The notes beneath the pieces are model-generated. The model saw only the letters and a list, made by a program, of their open reading frames with translations. It was not told the DNA's origin and ran no database searches. 64,000 nucleotides of DNA, from the NCBI GenBank assembly GCA_950295325.1, contig OX485809.1, forward strand, positions 1,114,001-1,178,000, in the 5' to 3' direction. Source of the stretch: Polytrichum commune. Lineage: Eukaryota; Streptophyta; Polytrichopsida; Polytrichales; Polytrichaceae. The first letter of the stretch is position 1, and every line of letters starts with the position of its first letter. Made by a program: the position numbers and the translations under genes. Positions 22,790 through 34,038 of this stretch are shown here, one piece after another.

Positions 22790-25610
22790 AATTAAAAATT
22801 AAAAAAAATGGTCGGGCATTTCTTGAGCACTTCTATGCTTACTTTCAAGCTTAGTCACTTCTTAGCACATCCTATTGTTTAGAGGCCATTCCATTTTGTG
22901 TATCTTTCAAAGATTGAGAGCGTGGGTGGAACCATCCCTCAAGGAAAATGTTTGTCTAACTATCTATCCTCATTTTGTACTTTCCCATTTAGGTTTACCT
23001 CTTCAAAGTAAGAAGATATAACTTCAATCATCAATCTAGTAGGTTTTTGCCCTCTTTACACTTAGGTAAAGTGTTGTGCTAAATATCTGAATTTTACATG
23101 TTCAAGCTCAAAAATGTGTGCAATACAGACTGAAAAGAGCTTCAAAAGTCTACCTCAAATCTATATGCTTTGTATTCTAAATTTTCTTGTAGAATATCTA
23201 AGCAACATACACACACTATTTTTGAAGAGAGATGAGATACAAAACTTAAGAGTACCTCTAATTTTGTGAAGGGTCCGCCTCACCTATGCCCATGCCACCA
23301 ACCAAATCCACAAAGAGGGTTAGTAACGTACACAAGGTAAATAAGAGCAGAACCCAATTGCTATCTATGTCATAAAGTCATGTAGATCATGAACATCCAT
23401 TTTGTATCACCAAATACACATACTGCCATTAAGTATTCTACATGTTCTTTAGCCATTTGAACCTCGCAAGACTGAGCTTTGTGGTAAGTTACACACTCCT
23501 TCCACCTTTACTAGTCCTCACTACTTAACCTAATCTTAGGGGTTACTTAGGGTAAACAACTGTTGTTGCTTAAAGTTTGAGAGAAGGCTCTCATGGTTTC
23601 CCCTTTACTTGTTATAGAATTAGGTAAGCACCCTTGACGATAGATTCATAGAAATTGATCTATGGTGGATGTTTGTTAGTTAGATTTTACCAAACCCTAA
23701 AGTAATGTTTTTGTTAGAGTTATTTTTTGTCACTAGTGGATTCATTTATACTAAAGTTAAAACACGAGAGAAGAGAGAGAGTTGTCATTTTTCAAAGCTT
23801 GATCTTCCTCTTTTTAGAGGCCTTTTCCTTTTTATTCTTCATCAAAATAAAGTAAGGGTGGGTGGGTGGGATTTTCTTTCATCACAAGTCTATTGCTTCC
23901 CTAAACATAGCTTCCAACATTATAACCATGGATTTAGTGCTATGTTTTACATCACAGTGAGTTGATCGAACTTTGAACTAGGAATATGTATGTTTATCAA
24001 AGTAGTTAGATACTCCTCTATGTTTCCTTGCTTTCAAATCAAAGTTTAATAGCATGGGTTGTCATAAAGGCATAAAGTACTAAAATATAATGATATGTGT
24101 CATGGTAAACCAATATCCATCACATATGGCAACTGAGTTCAAAATATAATCTAATACATGACTGCATTATGCCCAATGACTATTGTTACAACCAAGTAAT
24201 GAATGAAAGATGTGATATGTAGACTTACATACCTCATTTGTATGTATTCTCAATGTCTCAACGATTTTCTGGAATTTGTGTATACACCAAGATACTAATT
24301 CAAAGTAACATAATAACTTTCACAGGTGTAAGATTTCAAGAGTGAAAGAGCATTCAAACATGAGTAATGCACTATTGTTGGTGTTGAAAATGTGAAGAGC
24401 TAGCCTCACATGCACCCGTGCCAACCCAAACATACAAATGTGTGTTAGAAAGGCGTGTGTCAAGTGTCTTCAACTAGGCTCAGTTGCAATCCATGTCACA
24501 CCTGTCAAGTCCATTGAATGATTGTAAACATCTATACTCAATACAAAACAATGAGTATACAAACATGCTCTTTTGCCATATTGTGTAACTTTCTTGGACA
24601 TTAGCAACCTTTAGTACCAAACACCAAGCGCCTCCACACTAATCACGTATCCACTTAGTTTTATTTAACAATCTAAGCCAAGTGTTTCCTACCCCAAGCA
24701 TGTAAAAGAGTTTTCACTTTTATCTACTACTCCACTGAGTATACACAAAGCCAACCCCACCTCACACTTGCGTGAATGGTAAAAAAGGAAGCTCATTTTA
24801 GGGTTAGGGGTTTATATTGGAGTTCTTACCTATGGTCAGTTTTCTCAAACCCTAATTTTATTATGGGTTAGAGACGTGGGTCACGGTTGTAACTATGGTT
24901 ATTTTGCTCCATTCATCTACATCCTTGTTACATTCCCATCATGAAAAGTATGACCACTTTCCATGTATGTATATTTAGGATCTCTTGAGCAAATGTTTTA
25001 GTGGCATGCCATTAATCAAAAACGAGAGAGAGTTGAGTTTTTCTTAAGCAGGTTTATGCTTACTGTCAAGCTTAGTCCATTCATAAAACATCCTCTAATT
25101 TAGAGGCCAAACCATTCCTTTACATATCAATGTACCTCATGAAACCCGGGAGGGTGGGTGGGATCAAACATCTTGACCATACTTTTGCATACCCATCCTC
25201 TTACTATAGTCATTGTCACTTCTTTTTATGTATCTAAGAAGGTTTCAAAACTTTTAAGTAGTCTATACTACTAAAGCTATCTCCTCTATACCACTTGAGT
25301 AGAAAAATGCATTACATATCCATAGTTTACCAAATCAAGTTCACAAAAGGTATAAGACACGCCCATAAATACTTCAAAGTTTTGCCATCAACCAAAATAT
25401 GTTATGCATTCCTTATATCCATGGAATACATAAACATAAGCATAATCATAATCATAATGCACATACTATTCTTGATCAAAGATGATATACAAAACCTATG
25501 TGTGCTGTCAAATTTGTGAAGGGCATGCCTCACCTATGCCCATGCCACCAACCAAGTCCAAAGAAAAGGTTAGTTGTGAGGCACTTCCAACCAACACCAC
25601 AAAAATGAGG
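22790..25610 (+). repeat. Tandem array of ~1.1-kb units, direct orientation
   Basis: Three diverged units each contain, in order: a CT/GA-rich start with TATGCTTAC..CAAGCTTAGTC, then AGAGGCCATTCC, then a GGGTGGGTGGGA-type block, then a GTGAAGG..CCTCACCTATGCCCATG block. The last block lies near 23270, 24390 and 25520. The arrays at 41330-45430 contain the same blocks in reverse order and complement. No intact open frame is present; origin unknown. Confidence 0.75.
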
Positions 25611-25620
25611 TTAGGTCGAA

Positions 25621-26033
25621 ACCCCACTAGGGGCAACGCCATTCGCCGGCCGGGCTAGGCTTAAGGCGGGGAAAGTAGGTAGGTGAGCCCTGCGGTGGTA
25701 GGTTTCCTGCCACACCTGGGCAGGCAGTGCCACCGGCCGCGGTATCTACGGGGGGAGGCAGTCTGCAGCTGCAACAGTCTTCCCCTGCCGAGGTCCTCCC
25801 GGCAGACTGCAGATTCCCCGGGTGTCTGTACAGGTGGCGGTCAGGTTGAGGGCCCAGCAGGGCACCGGCGCCGGGGGGGGCGGAGAGCCAGGCCCCTTCC
25901 CCTGGAACTTCATGCCACCCATCTGCGGAGCCAGGTCACGCTCCCGCCGAATTTAGTGCCGGTAGTGGGGTGAAGGGGCCCTCCCCCCAGCCAATAGAAG
26001 GTCCTTATTTCATTCGCCTGCCCCTAGTGGGGT
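25621..26033. mobile_element. GC-rich 413-bp element with 15-bp inverted ends
   Basis: The left end ACCCCACTAGGGGCA (25621-25635) and the right end TGCCCCTAGTGGGGT (26019-26033) are exact reverse complements. Each end can itself fold (CCCC-ACTA-GGGG). The interior is strongly GC-rich in an AT-rich neighbourhood and holds the inverted pair GCAGTCTGC / GCAGACTGC. The insertion sits at the end of the tandem array. I see no clear target duplication. An open frame inside (25683-25973) follows the GC bias and is not convincing. Confidence 0.65.
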
Positions 26034-27530
26034 ACTGCCCTTAGTTGTGTACACTAGGTGTCCGCAACAATATTCTAGTGTTATAGATGTCATGGGTATA
26101 CAAACATAGAGTTAAACTTTGGAGGCAAGAAGGAAACCTATTATTTATTGCATCCCGTCTCTGTAATTCTACTCTACAAATGGAAGTAAAAAAAATCTTT
26201 GCACCTTATGTGTCGCCATCATATGTGTAGTCCTGAGTGTTTTGTGGCATCAGTGCACAACTCGGCAAACTTTTGATAGCACTTAATTCCAGAAATGAGT
26301 GACTACTCATTCTTTCATGGTAAATAAGGGTTAAGGTTTCCCTAACCCTAATCCATTTGCTTAGGAACCAAAGGCTAGATTTCTTCCAACTTATTTATAC
26401 ATACCAAATTAAGCAGTATTGTGCCCATATTGGTTGCCTCCATGTGGCTCTTTTCTCCAGTGCTTTAAGGTTTGCAGGTATGGGGTTGAGGTATGGCCCT
26501 CACATTTTCCCATATACTCCATAAGTATTAATCAAGTCTACTAGTATAGCCAACCATATGTACACTTTATGGTAATTACCCATTTCTGATATACTCATAA
26601 TTATATATTATAAAGGCTTAGGTATGAAAAGGTCATATTGAGCTTATATGCTCACATGTCTTGCACACATATATGGCAATATGTATATATGAAACATTTC
26701 AAACTTTTTTATATTATATAGATAGATAAATAGAGTATTCATATATGAGTGTACCCGTCATCCATCCAACATAAAAACTTGACCCTCTATAGGTTTGTTG
26801 TTGATTCATCTCAAATGACCTTGTCTAGACTAATTTGGGTCTTTAAAGCTAATTCTAATGCCAAATAAACTTGAAAAAGAAACCTCCAAACTACATACTA
26901 TTTCAAGGCTTTTATCCTGGATGAATGAGAAGTACGCTCTCATACATCAATTATCTCTTTCCATTATTGACTTGAGTACATTATATGATACCCATTGTAT
27001 GTCTCTTTTGGATAGGGTCCCAATCTAAGATGGGTGGGGGGTAAAGCGGACATAAAAATATTATACTACATTGATTATCCCAAGTAGTGTGTGTTACTAT
27101 TTGAAGTTACGCATTGTAATAACGTCTTACTCAAGAGTTCAATGTTTACTACCGAAAGTTCAATAGGTTGTTCAGACATTATAGAACATAAATAACTTTG
27201 CTTGGTAAATTTGCATTCAAATTGTATAGTTATAGCACTGCATAACTCCGAATAGTAACATGCACTAATATGCATAATGAGTGTAGTGTTTGTTGCTTCA
27301 TTTCACCTTGTGAATCGTGGGGAAGGAAGAGTCACTTGCAAGTGAGCTTAGACTTAACCTTTCATAGATTGCTCCTATTTTCACTTTTTGTGCTAACATG
27401 GCAAGGCAACTCAACTATGTAAGTACCGGTTATCTTGAATCCAGGTCACAAGCAACACTGCAGGACTAGATAAGAAGTTCCTAACTTCAATGCATAACCC
27501 ACATTATGATGCCGCCCAAGTAGAAAGTCA
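26034..27530. other. Intergenic; no gene seen
   Basis: AT-rich DNA. A segment at about 27290-27435 is related to 22650-22782, which suggests a further diverged dispersed repeat. Nothing coding is supported. Confidence 0.45.
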
Positions 27531-27535
27531 TTGCA

Positions 27536-27669
27536 ACACTTAGATACTCGTTAATGGAAGACATGCATCAAGCAAGTCAGTTACCGTGACACTTAGATAC
27601 TTGTGAATGGAAGACATGCATCAAGCAAGTCAGTTACTGTGACACTTAGATGCTTGAGAAATGGAAAGT
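27536..27669. repeat. 53-bp tandem repeat, 2.5 copies
   Basis: Units start ACACTTAGAT at 27536, 27589 and 27642, exactly 53 bp apart. The first two share GGAAGACATGCATCAAGCAA and GTCAGTTAC. The third is truncated. Confidence 0.9.
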
Positions 27670-27737
27670 GGCTGTGTACACATATAAGAAATTGAAAAGG
27701 TCTTCTCCTTTGCACTAGTGCAATCACAAAAGGTTAC

Positions 27738-27825
27738 CTTCTTTGCCGTTATACTCCACTTTTGTCCCGACATTGATCTCATGTGAACCAACCTGTATGA
27801 TCTCATGAACCGTATGGCACATGCG
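27738..27825 (-). pseudogene. Isolated exon-like fragment
   Basis: On the minus strand a TACAG acceptor is followed by an open 88-nt stretch encoding RMCHTVHEIIQVGSHEINVG and TKVEYNGKE, then a GAAG|GTAACC donor. It has good splice signals and a coding-like composition. I could not join it to neighbours and do not recognise the protein. It may be a lone exon of a gene I failed to assemble, or a relic. Confidence 0.25.
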
Positions 27826-28717
27826 CTGTAAAGATGGACTACAAAATACTATGTAAACACCTAATTTGAAATCACAACACAAGAGATGATTATGAAGGTG
27901 ATTTATACCATACGGTTCAAATCTCGCAACGCTATCATTGAACTTCATGGAATCAATTTTGAAGCAATGTCCTTCAGAAAATAATCATATATACAATTTG
28001 TGCCAAAGTTACTTCAAAATTTGGGTTGATTCTCTAAAACCACAAGTTGCATTAGGTGTTGAGAATGACATGTATCAACCTATCAGTAATCTTTTTGCTG
28101 TCCTCATGTAGTGAATTCTATGACCAAATTACTTTAAAATATACGAACCTAAACCTCTCAATGTCATGAGAGCTCACCAATAAAATTTAAGATGACAGGC
28201 ATAAGGTACAACAAAGTCTACCCAGTTAAGTCTAACCCAGCATTACAAAAGGTAACATTTATAAAGCCAGGGCCTGAATGGTATAAGTGAGATCTCAACA
28301 AACCAAAAAACGAACAAACAAACAAAACAAAACAAAATGGGTACCTAAATGTATATAATAATATAAACACAAGAGTGCTGCCTTTCTAGACTAGAACAAC
28401 TAAAATCTGTTAGTGTGAGGAGCACCCAACAATACATACAGTAGTTGATACTTGCCACCCAAAGACTCACACATAGGCTACAGACATCCCACTAAACTAC
28501 TGGTGATAACAAGTTTGTCCAACATTTGAATAAAACACTGATGATGACGTTAAAAACATCAAAATATTCTGAAGACAGAAGCCTATGCCATGTGGGATGA
28601 GTTGTACTTTCACTACAATAAGGCAAGACAAGTATCACCAACACACAACATACAGGCAGCAATGTGATACTGAGCTTTCCTTCCACAATGCCTGAAAGCA
28701 AATGACAAAAGTACCTA

Positions 28718-28990
28718 AAATAGTGCAAATCCAAGATTGTGCAAACCGTTTTACAGCTTCCAAATTTGTTTCACAAGTCTCCTGCTTAGATGATCCTCCA
28801 CAAGCAATAATCACAACAGAATTTCCAATGATGTTCCCTTGAGTAACTCTCTTCATCTAACTAATTTTCTCAATCTTGGCCGGTGTTTTGAGCAGACTAA
28901 TTGATGTTCTGAATGGCTCATATATCTAAGGTTTAGCAGGAGCCACATTCATACAAATGGCAGAGTCAATGCCCTTCACATCCACAGAGC
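28718..28990 (-). pseudogene. Degenerate coding-like stretch of unknown identity
   Basis: One minus-strand frame reads ISGPKLCSVDVKGIDSAICM..NVAPAKP, stop, IYEPFRTSISLLKTPAKIEK.., stop, MKRVTQGNIIGNSVVIIACG..GSSKQE and on to WICTIL, where a G|GTACTT donor-like site lies. Composition is protein-like throughout, but two stops interrupt it. It follows the ZCCHC17-like gene closely on the same strand. I do not recognise the family; it may be a retained copy of a cellular gene. Confidence 0.3.
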
Positions 28991-29028
28991 ATAATTTTGG
29001 ACCACTTATCTTCGCGCTTTGTACACTC

Positions 29029-32000
29029 TCATGCCCGATGTTTCTTCCGACTGCTATGGCGCTCCTCATGCTCCTCATCCCGATGACGTGATCTCTTGTG
29101 CTTATCTTTCTTCTCCTCTTTGGATCTGTGCCGCTTTTCCTTCTTCTTTCGCCGTTCCTCCTTTCTCCTTTGCTTCTCCTCCTTAAGCTTGGCTATTACA
29201 GCTATTGCCTCGTCAACGGTTCTCACTTTATCAGGCAAGTCTGAACGTTCTTTGTGATCAGTGACAACTGCTGGTGTCTCGACAGCAGCAGGACCCCCAA
29301 CACCAATTCCATGCTTCATCCAGGCTGGTTGTACCATGGCACGACCTCGGCCTACAGAACCAGTGGCAAGGAGTTGACTGGCGAGGCCACCTTGCGATTT
29401 GATAGGTTGCACCTCTTTTGAAACTTTATCTTTGCCTTTCATGGGATTATGACCTGGCACATCAACGTCATCGTCCTCTGAAAGCAACTTGTATGTCTTC
29501 TCACCCGAAGAATAACATTCCTTCTTTAAGTGCCCATGACCTCCACAACGAGTACATTGTACATTGTACACAGCCTCCAATTTGAGCTGAACACACAAAA
29601 ACACTATTACTTAGAACAGCCACACAAAATCAGCTAATCAAAATTAGCATCATAACTAGGTCACTGAACAGGAGGTACGGGATGGTATCAGAAGCTTTTA
29701 AACACCCACAAACCTTTTGTGGTTCTTGCCATGAAGGTCGCGACTGTTGCTGTTCCAGCTGAACATTATTTGGGTCTGCATCTACTCCACTTCCTTGATT
29801 TACATACTTCATGGAGCAGCCTATCTTGGTGTTCCCTTCCTCTTCCTGCTTTACAGATATCACTTTGATCCATACTTCCTCCCCTTCTCCAGCCACAGAT
29901 GACAAGGCCTGTATTTTTGCTTCTTCAGAATCGTCCCTCTTTGTTACCTAGAGAATTATCAAGACAGATGTAAATGTATGTCCATCAAAAAGAAAGTAAT
30001 AAGCAGTAAGATGTATACTTCACAACTGTCAGTAAACCAAGCACTTGTACATGTTAACCAAATAGCATAAATCTTGAATTTAGGCCAATAGTAGAGCAGA
30101 GTAACAAGTTCAATTGCCAATTCAACAGCCTTTTGGACACACTACCCTCACATCACAAGTGCAGTTCAAAAAGTGCTAAAATCAGCACACCAGCTCCAAA
30201 ACTAAATTGTAAACCAGACTGTCTGACTACCAGCTCTTTGCATTCAGTTAAGACTAAACAAATCCACTTTCTCGGAAAAAAAAACTTGTCCCAAAAAATC
30301 ACCAGCTCAACTAATCAAAAGCATGAATATCTTGACACTTGTTGCCCTTACATATAATAACTATCATCAACCAAGCATCTTCATGAACAACAATAGCAAG
30401 AAACTGAGCACAAAACGTTAGGATACATGTCACAACCCTTTTCAACTTAGATTCTTCAGAGCTTTATCCATGAGTAAAGGCATCTCATTTAATTTGGTCC
30501 TCAAAAAGCTTACAAGTAAGGACAATTAGGGCTTAGGGCGAATAATTCAGATCTTCTGAGCAGGGGCCTTGGTCTTGATGCATTAACAAACTTACAGGTC
30601 GACCAATGTGCCTCCTGCATTTGAGCAGTTTATACTGCCTCAAACTATGTCTGAAGTTCGAAACTGAGTCACATTCTTTACTTCAGTCTAAATACAGAGT
30701 TAGAGTGGTGAAAAAATGCCAATGCCATGATTGACACGCCATTTGGATAAGTATAGTAAGATGTATGGTACCACTTGGAAGCAAACAATGTCAAATCTCT
30801 TTGGACATCAATAGATGATGTGCATTTCAAGATTTGTGATGCATGACAGCAACAAAGCTGGAATCGTCCTCAACTATCTTTAACTTTAACAAAGAAGTGA
30901 CAGATTCCGAGAAACTGTGCTTAGATCAAAGAGAACTTAATAGCAGTTTGGAAAGACTGGAACCTAAGGTAATCTAAAGCCATGATGTAGGCCTAGATCA
31001 AGAGAGATAGCTAGGAAACATTATACGTAACTTCTAACACTCGGTTAGGAAGATAGAGGAGAGTTACATTTAGTTTACTCCTGAAGAAATTACTGTATTT
31101 GGCCAGCATTGTAGAAACATCTACTGGCCTACATTGCAGCCTTTGTGGAATAGGGAGCCTTCAAGCTTGCTATTGATTCAACTTTTGACTGATGGCAGTA
31201 GGGAACAAAGAATGCATATCAGTGAGTATGTATCTACATGCAGAGGAAATCCTGTACTTTCTGGCATTAAGGTGCACTAGTCCCTCACAGCAGGTTTAAG
31301 TGTATAAGAGCCGAAAAGGCAATTGCCAATCAAAGCAACCAGGGCTCACCTTGCCACAGACTGAACATATCGCTTAGCAATTCCATAGCTTAGATAAATA
31401 CAATCCCTCTTTATATAATTCACGATTGCATAACACTACTAAAACCATGATGCAAGTTCGGTGGGGCCTGGTATGAGATGGGCATTATTCTAGGCCTACA
31501 TTCATTCAAACTGAATCTGGACCAGCTGGGCCTGCATATCCCCATCCGGTTCCATGACCGTGGCAGGGGAATGTCAGGCAACTCTAGGTCAGTTGGGCAT
31601 TGCTAAGGCATTGCTTTATAAACAAATTCGAAGCCTAAGTCTAGGTTTACACGAGGGTCCGGATCCACGAAACTTGGGGTCCAAAAACACCCCTTCATAA
31701 ATTTTACTTTAGGACTCGTAATTGAACCCAAGCTGGAAGTTTGGTTCCTGAAAATAAGAGGAGTATTTTCTTGAGTGGGGACCAACGGGATTTGGTGGGA
31801 AAGTGACGCCACATTGGCACCACATCATTTTTCCAACCTTAATCCCGGACCCTAGTGTAAACTTCTTATGTCGAAAACTTTGCTCTCAACCAAATAAAAT
31901 CACTCGACCCTAATGTAAACCCGCCCTAAGATTTGAAGAGAACAAGGAGGCTCAGCTTAATAATATTATGTGAGTGGAATTTGTAGATTGATCAAATCAG

Positions 32001-33092
32001 ATGTGTCAGTATATGAACCTCATGCTCGCTGACTTGAGAGAGGTGAACAAGCCCATGGTTCCGATAACCCTCGATGCGAACAAACATGCCGAATGGCCGA
32101 ATTGAATGCACAGTTGCTTTGTGAATGCTATGAAGAGGAGGTGCAATGGGTAAATTGTCATGGGCTCCCCGTCCTCCTCCCCGCCCTCCTCCTCCTCGCC
32201 CTCCTCTTCCTCCTCCTCGATCACTTCCTCTATCTATTGGCCTCCTATCTCTATCATCAGCATAATTGTCACTTCTTCTGGGAACGGCCGCTTCGTCGTC
32301 ATTATTATGACGACGCCATCTTTCTCCAGATGGTCTCTCCATGTCGTCTCTCTCTCTATCTCTATCCCCGCCATATGCCCGGTTTCCTCCATTTCTGTCA
32401 TTGCTCATATCCCTATCTCTATAATCTCTATCCCTCTCTCTGTCTCTGTCTCTGTCTCTCCCCCAACTATTGGAGTCTTTGCGTATGGAAGGTTCTAGGG
32501 CAGCCCTCTTATCTTGAGCATCGCTTCTGAACCGAAAGTGATCTGGCTCCCGTCTCACCAATTCATCTCCAGCTCTTGAACCGCCATCTCTATCTCTGTA
32601 CCTGTCTCGAGAGGAGGCCACACTACCGGTATTGCCCAGTCTCTCAGTATCTCTATGAGAGCCTCTGTTATCCCTGTCAAAACCCCTGCCTCTCCCGGAA
32701 GAATTGAAATCGCGCCTATCGTCTTTCCCTCGATAATTTCTTTCCTCTCTCTCTCGCGGCGGAGCATCATCATCACTAATCAGGTCAGTGGCCAAGGGAG
32801 CTCGAGCCTCCGCCACGTTGACGTTCTCCTTGGACCTTCGAACATCTCTCCTGTCTCGCGGGCTTCGCGGGCTTCTTGAACCCGAGCTCCTCACATCACT
32901 ATACCCGTTACCCCTGTCCCCCTTACCAGCTCCCCGATATCCAGCTCCCTCTCCAAGCTCCGCATCTGACATTGCCGGCGACAACGAAGCAGAAAGAGGC
33001 GACCCCTCCGCCTCTTCTTCACTCTGCACCTTCACAATTCTCGACCGCAACACCGGTGGAGCACGGTCACCTTTCGCTTCTTCGTAAATCAT
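29029..33092 (-). CDS. ZCCHC17/pNO40-like RNA-binding protein: RS/RD-rich, S1 domain, zinc knuckle
   Basis: Three exons, 33092-32019, 29947-29714 and 29586-29029, join in phase 0 at GT-AG sites and give 621 residues. Residues 1-310 are rich in Arg, Asp, Ser and Gly (RDRDRERDRDYRDRD), ending in RGGGRGGRGGGGRGG. An S1/OB-fold RNA-binding domain follows (TVHSIRPFGMFVRIEGYRNH, GLVHLSQVSEHEV, continuing over the first junction to KIGCSMKYVNQGSG). A CCHC zinc knuckle (CTRCGGHGHLKKEC) and a Lys/Arg-rich tail (KKHRSK, KHKRSRHRD) close the protein. This order matches the animal nucleolar protein ZCCHC17, which acts in ribosome and mRNA processing; plant relatives exist. The long RD-rich front is an addition also seen in splicing factors. 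I chose the ATG at 33092 (G at -3); in-frame ATGs at 33125 and 33185 are alternatives. Intron 1 is 2,071 nt and shows no other gene. Confidence 0.88.
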
Positions 33093-33635
33093 GTCTTTCT
33101 CCGAAACCCTAAGCGAAGACAACATACATACACATACCCTACCTCGGTCCACCTGGCACACGGCTCTCAAGCAAACCAGCAACAAAATCCCCCGCCGCTA
33201 CTACACAGCACACTCCCCTTCCAATCCTCTTCCACCCCCGCACCGCCTCCTCCCACTCCTTCCTACCAGAAGAGCGCACCTGCGCACCATCTCCACATTG
33301 CCATAATCCACAGCACGCAACACCGAAAGCCCCATAGAACTTCACCTACACAGCCATGGAAAGAAAGCTGCGATCCATAAATTAAAATGCAACAAAAGCC
33401 GACTCAGGAAATGAGCGAATCAACAAACACATGGGTTTCTTGCGAAATTGATGTGTGAGCCGCTGAGTATCTCTTACTCGGAGAATGAATGTGTGACTCG
33501 GTGACCCATTGAGGCAGAGAGACTAGGTCACCGTGGAGGTGTGCAAGAGCTGCAAGCCTTTCCATTGCAATGCTTCAGCTCCCTTCAAGGGAGCTACAGA
33601 AGGGTGTGGGAGGGCAGACCGTCGTTTCTAAGGGC
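33093..33635. other. 5' flank of the ZCCHC17-like gene
   Basis: A moderately GC-rich stretch upstream of the minus-strand start, likely holding its promoter and 5' untranslated region. No individual motif is convincing. Confidence 0.4.
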
Positions 33636-33659
33636 TCCTCAAAAGAAGGCCCCCCCGCC

Positions 33660-33799
33660 TCTGCCCGCCCCGCCCTGCCCTGCCCGCTGCCCAGCCCAGT
33701 GTTTCCAAGTCCAACCGGGCACATGTTAGGGCCGCCCTGCCCACCCTGCCCTGCCCGCTGCCCAGCCCAGTGTTTTCAAGTCCAACCGGGCACATGTTA
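33660..33799. repeat. GC-rich direct duplication, ~70 bp apart
   Basis: The phrase CTGCCCGCTGCCCAGCCCAG, followed by TGTTT-CCAAGTCCAACCGGGCACATGTTA, occurs near 33680-33728 and again near 33750-33799 with one change. The surroundings are C-rich (GCCCGCCCCGCCCTGCC). Confidence 0.9.
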
Positions 33800-33827
33800 A
33801 CATCTTCCTGCCCAGGTGCCCAAATCT

Positions 33828-34024
33828 TGGTCCGAGATGACCCTAAACTATCAGATGATGATGGTGGAGAGATACCCAAATCTCAAGGAAGAGGTTGGCG
33901 GTTCGATTCCCGGCTGTGAAATCTCCTCTCTACTTGACGGAAAACTTGCTAGGTGGTCAACTGCCTCCTCTGCTTTGGCGATGGCATGTCAGCCTTCTGT
34001 CTCAAACAACAACAAAAAAAAACA
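33828..34024 (+). mobile_element. SINE (tRNA-derived retroposon) with 14-bp target duplication
   Basis: A 197-bp unit is bracketed by the direct repeat AGGTGCCCAAATCT at 33814-33827 and 34025-34038. It contains an exact pol III box B, GGTTCGATTCC (33900-33910), within a tRNA-like context (AGAGGTTGGCGGTTCGATTC). It ends in an A-rich tail (CAACAACAAAAAAAAAC). Box A is less clear near the 5' end. The target duplication, internal promoter and tail together identify a SINE insertion in the plus orientation. Confidence 0.85.
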
Positions 34025-34038
34025 AGGTGCCCAAATCT

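Noticed and set aside
25683-25973. 96-codon open frame in the GC-rich element
   Set aside because: It follows the GC bias, has no domain, and fills a sequence better explained as a non-coding inverted-end element.
28635-28856. Possible Sm-like (LSM) protein, because RVTQGNIIGNSVVII resembles an Sm2 motif
   Set aside because: No Sm1 motif is found upstream and the flanking reading does not fit the family; similarity is too weak.
32093-32530. Plus-strand open frames with Leu/Ser/Ile runs
   Set aside because: They are the antisense of the Arg/Asp-rich first exon of the ZCCHC17-like gene.
33900-33910. Possible tRNA gene at the exact box B sequence
   Set aside because: No cloverleaf with a proper acceptor stem could be built, and the target duplication plus A-rich tail fit a SINE.
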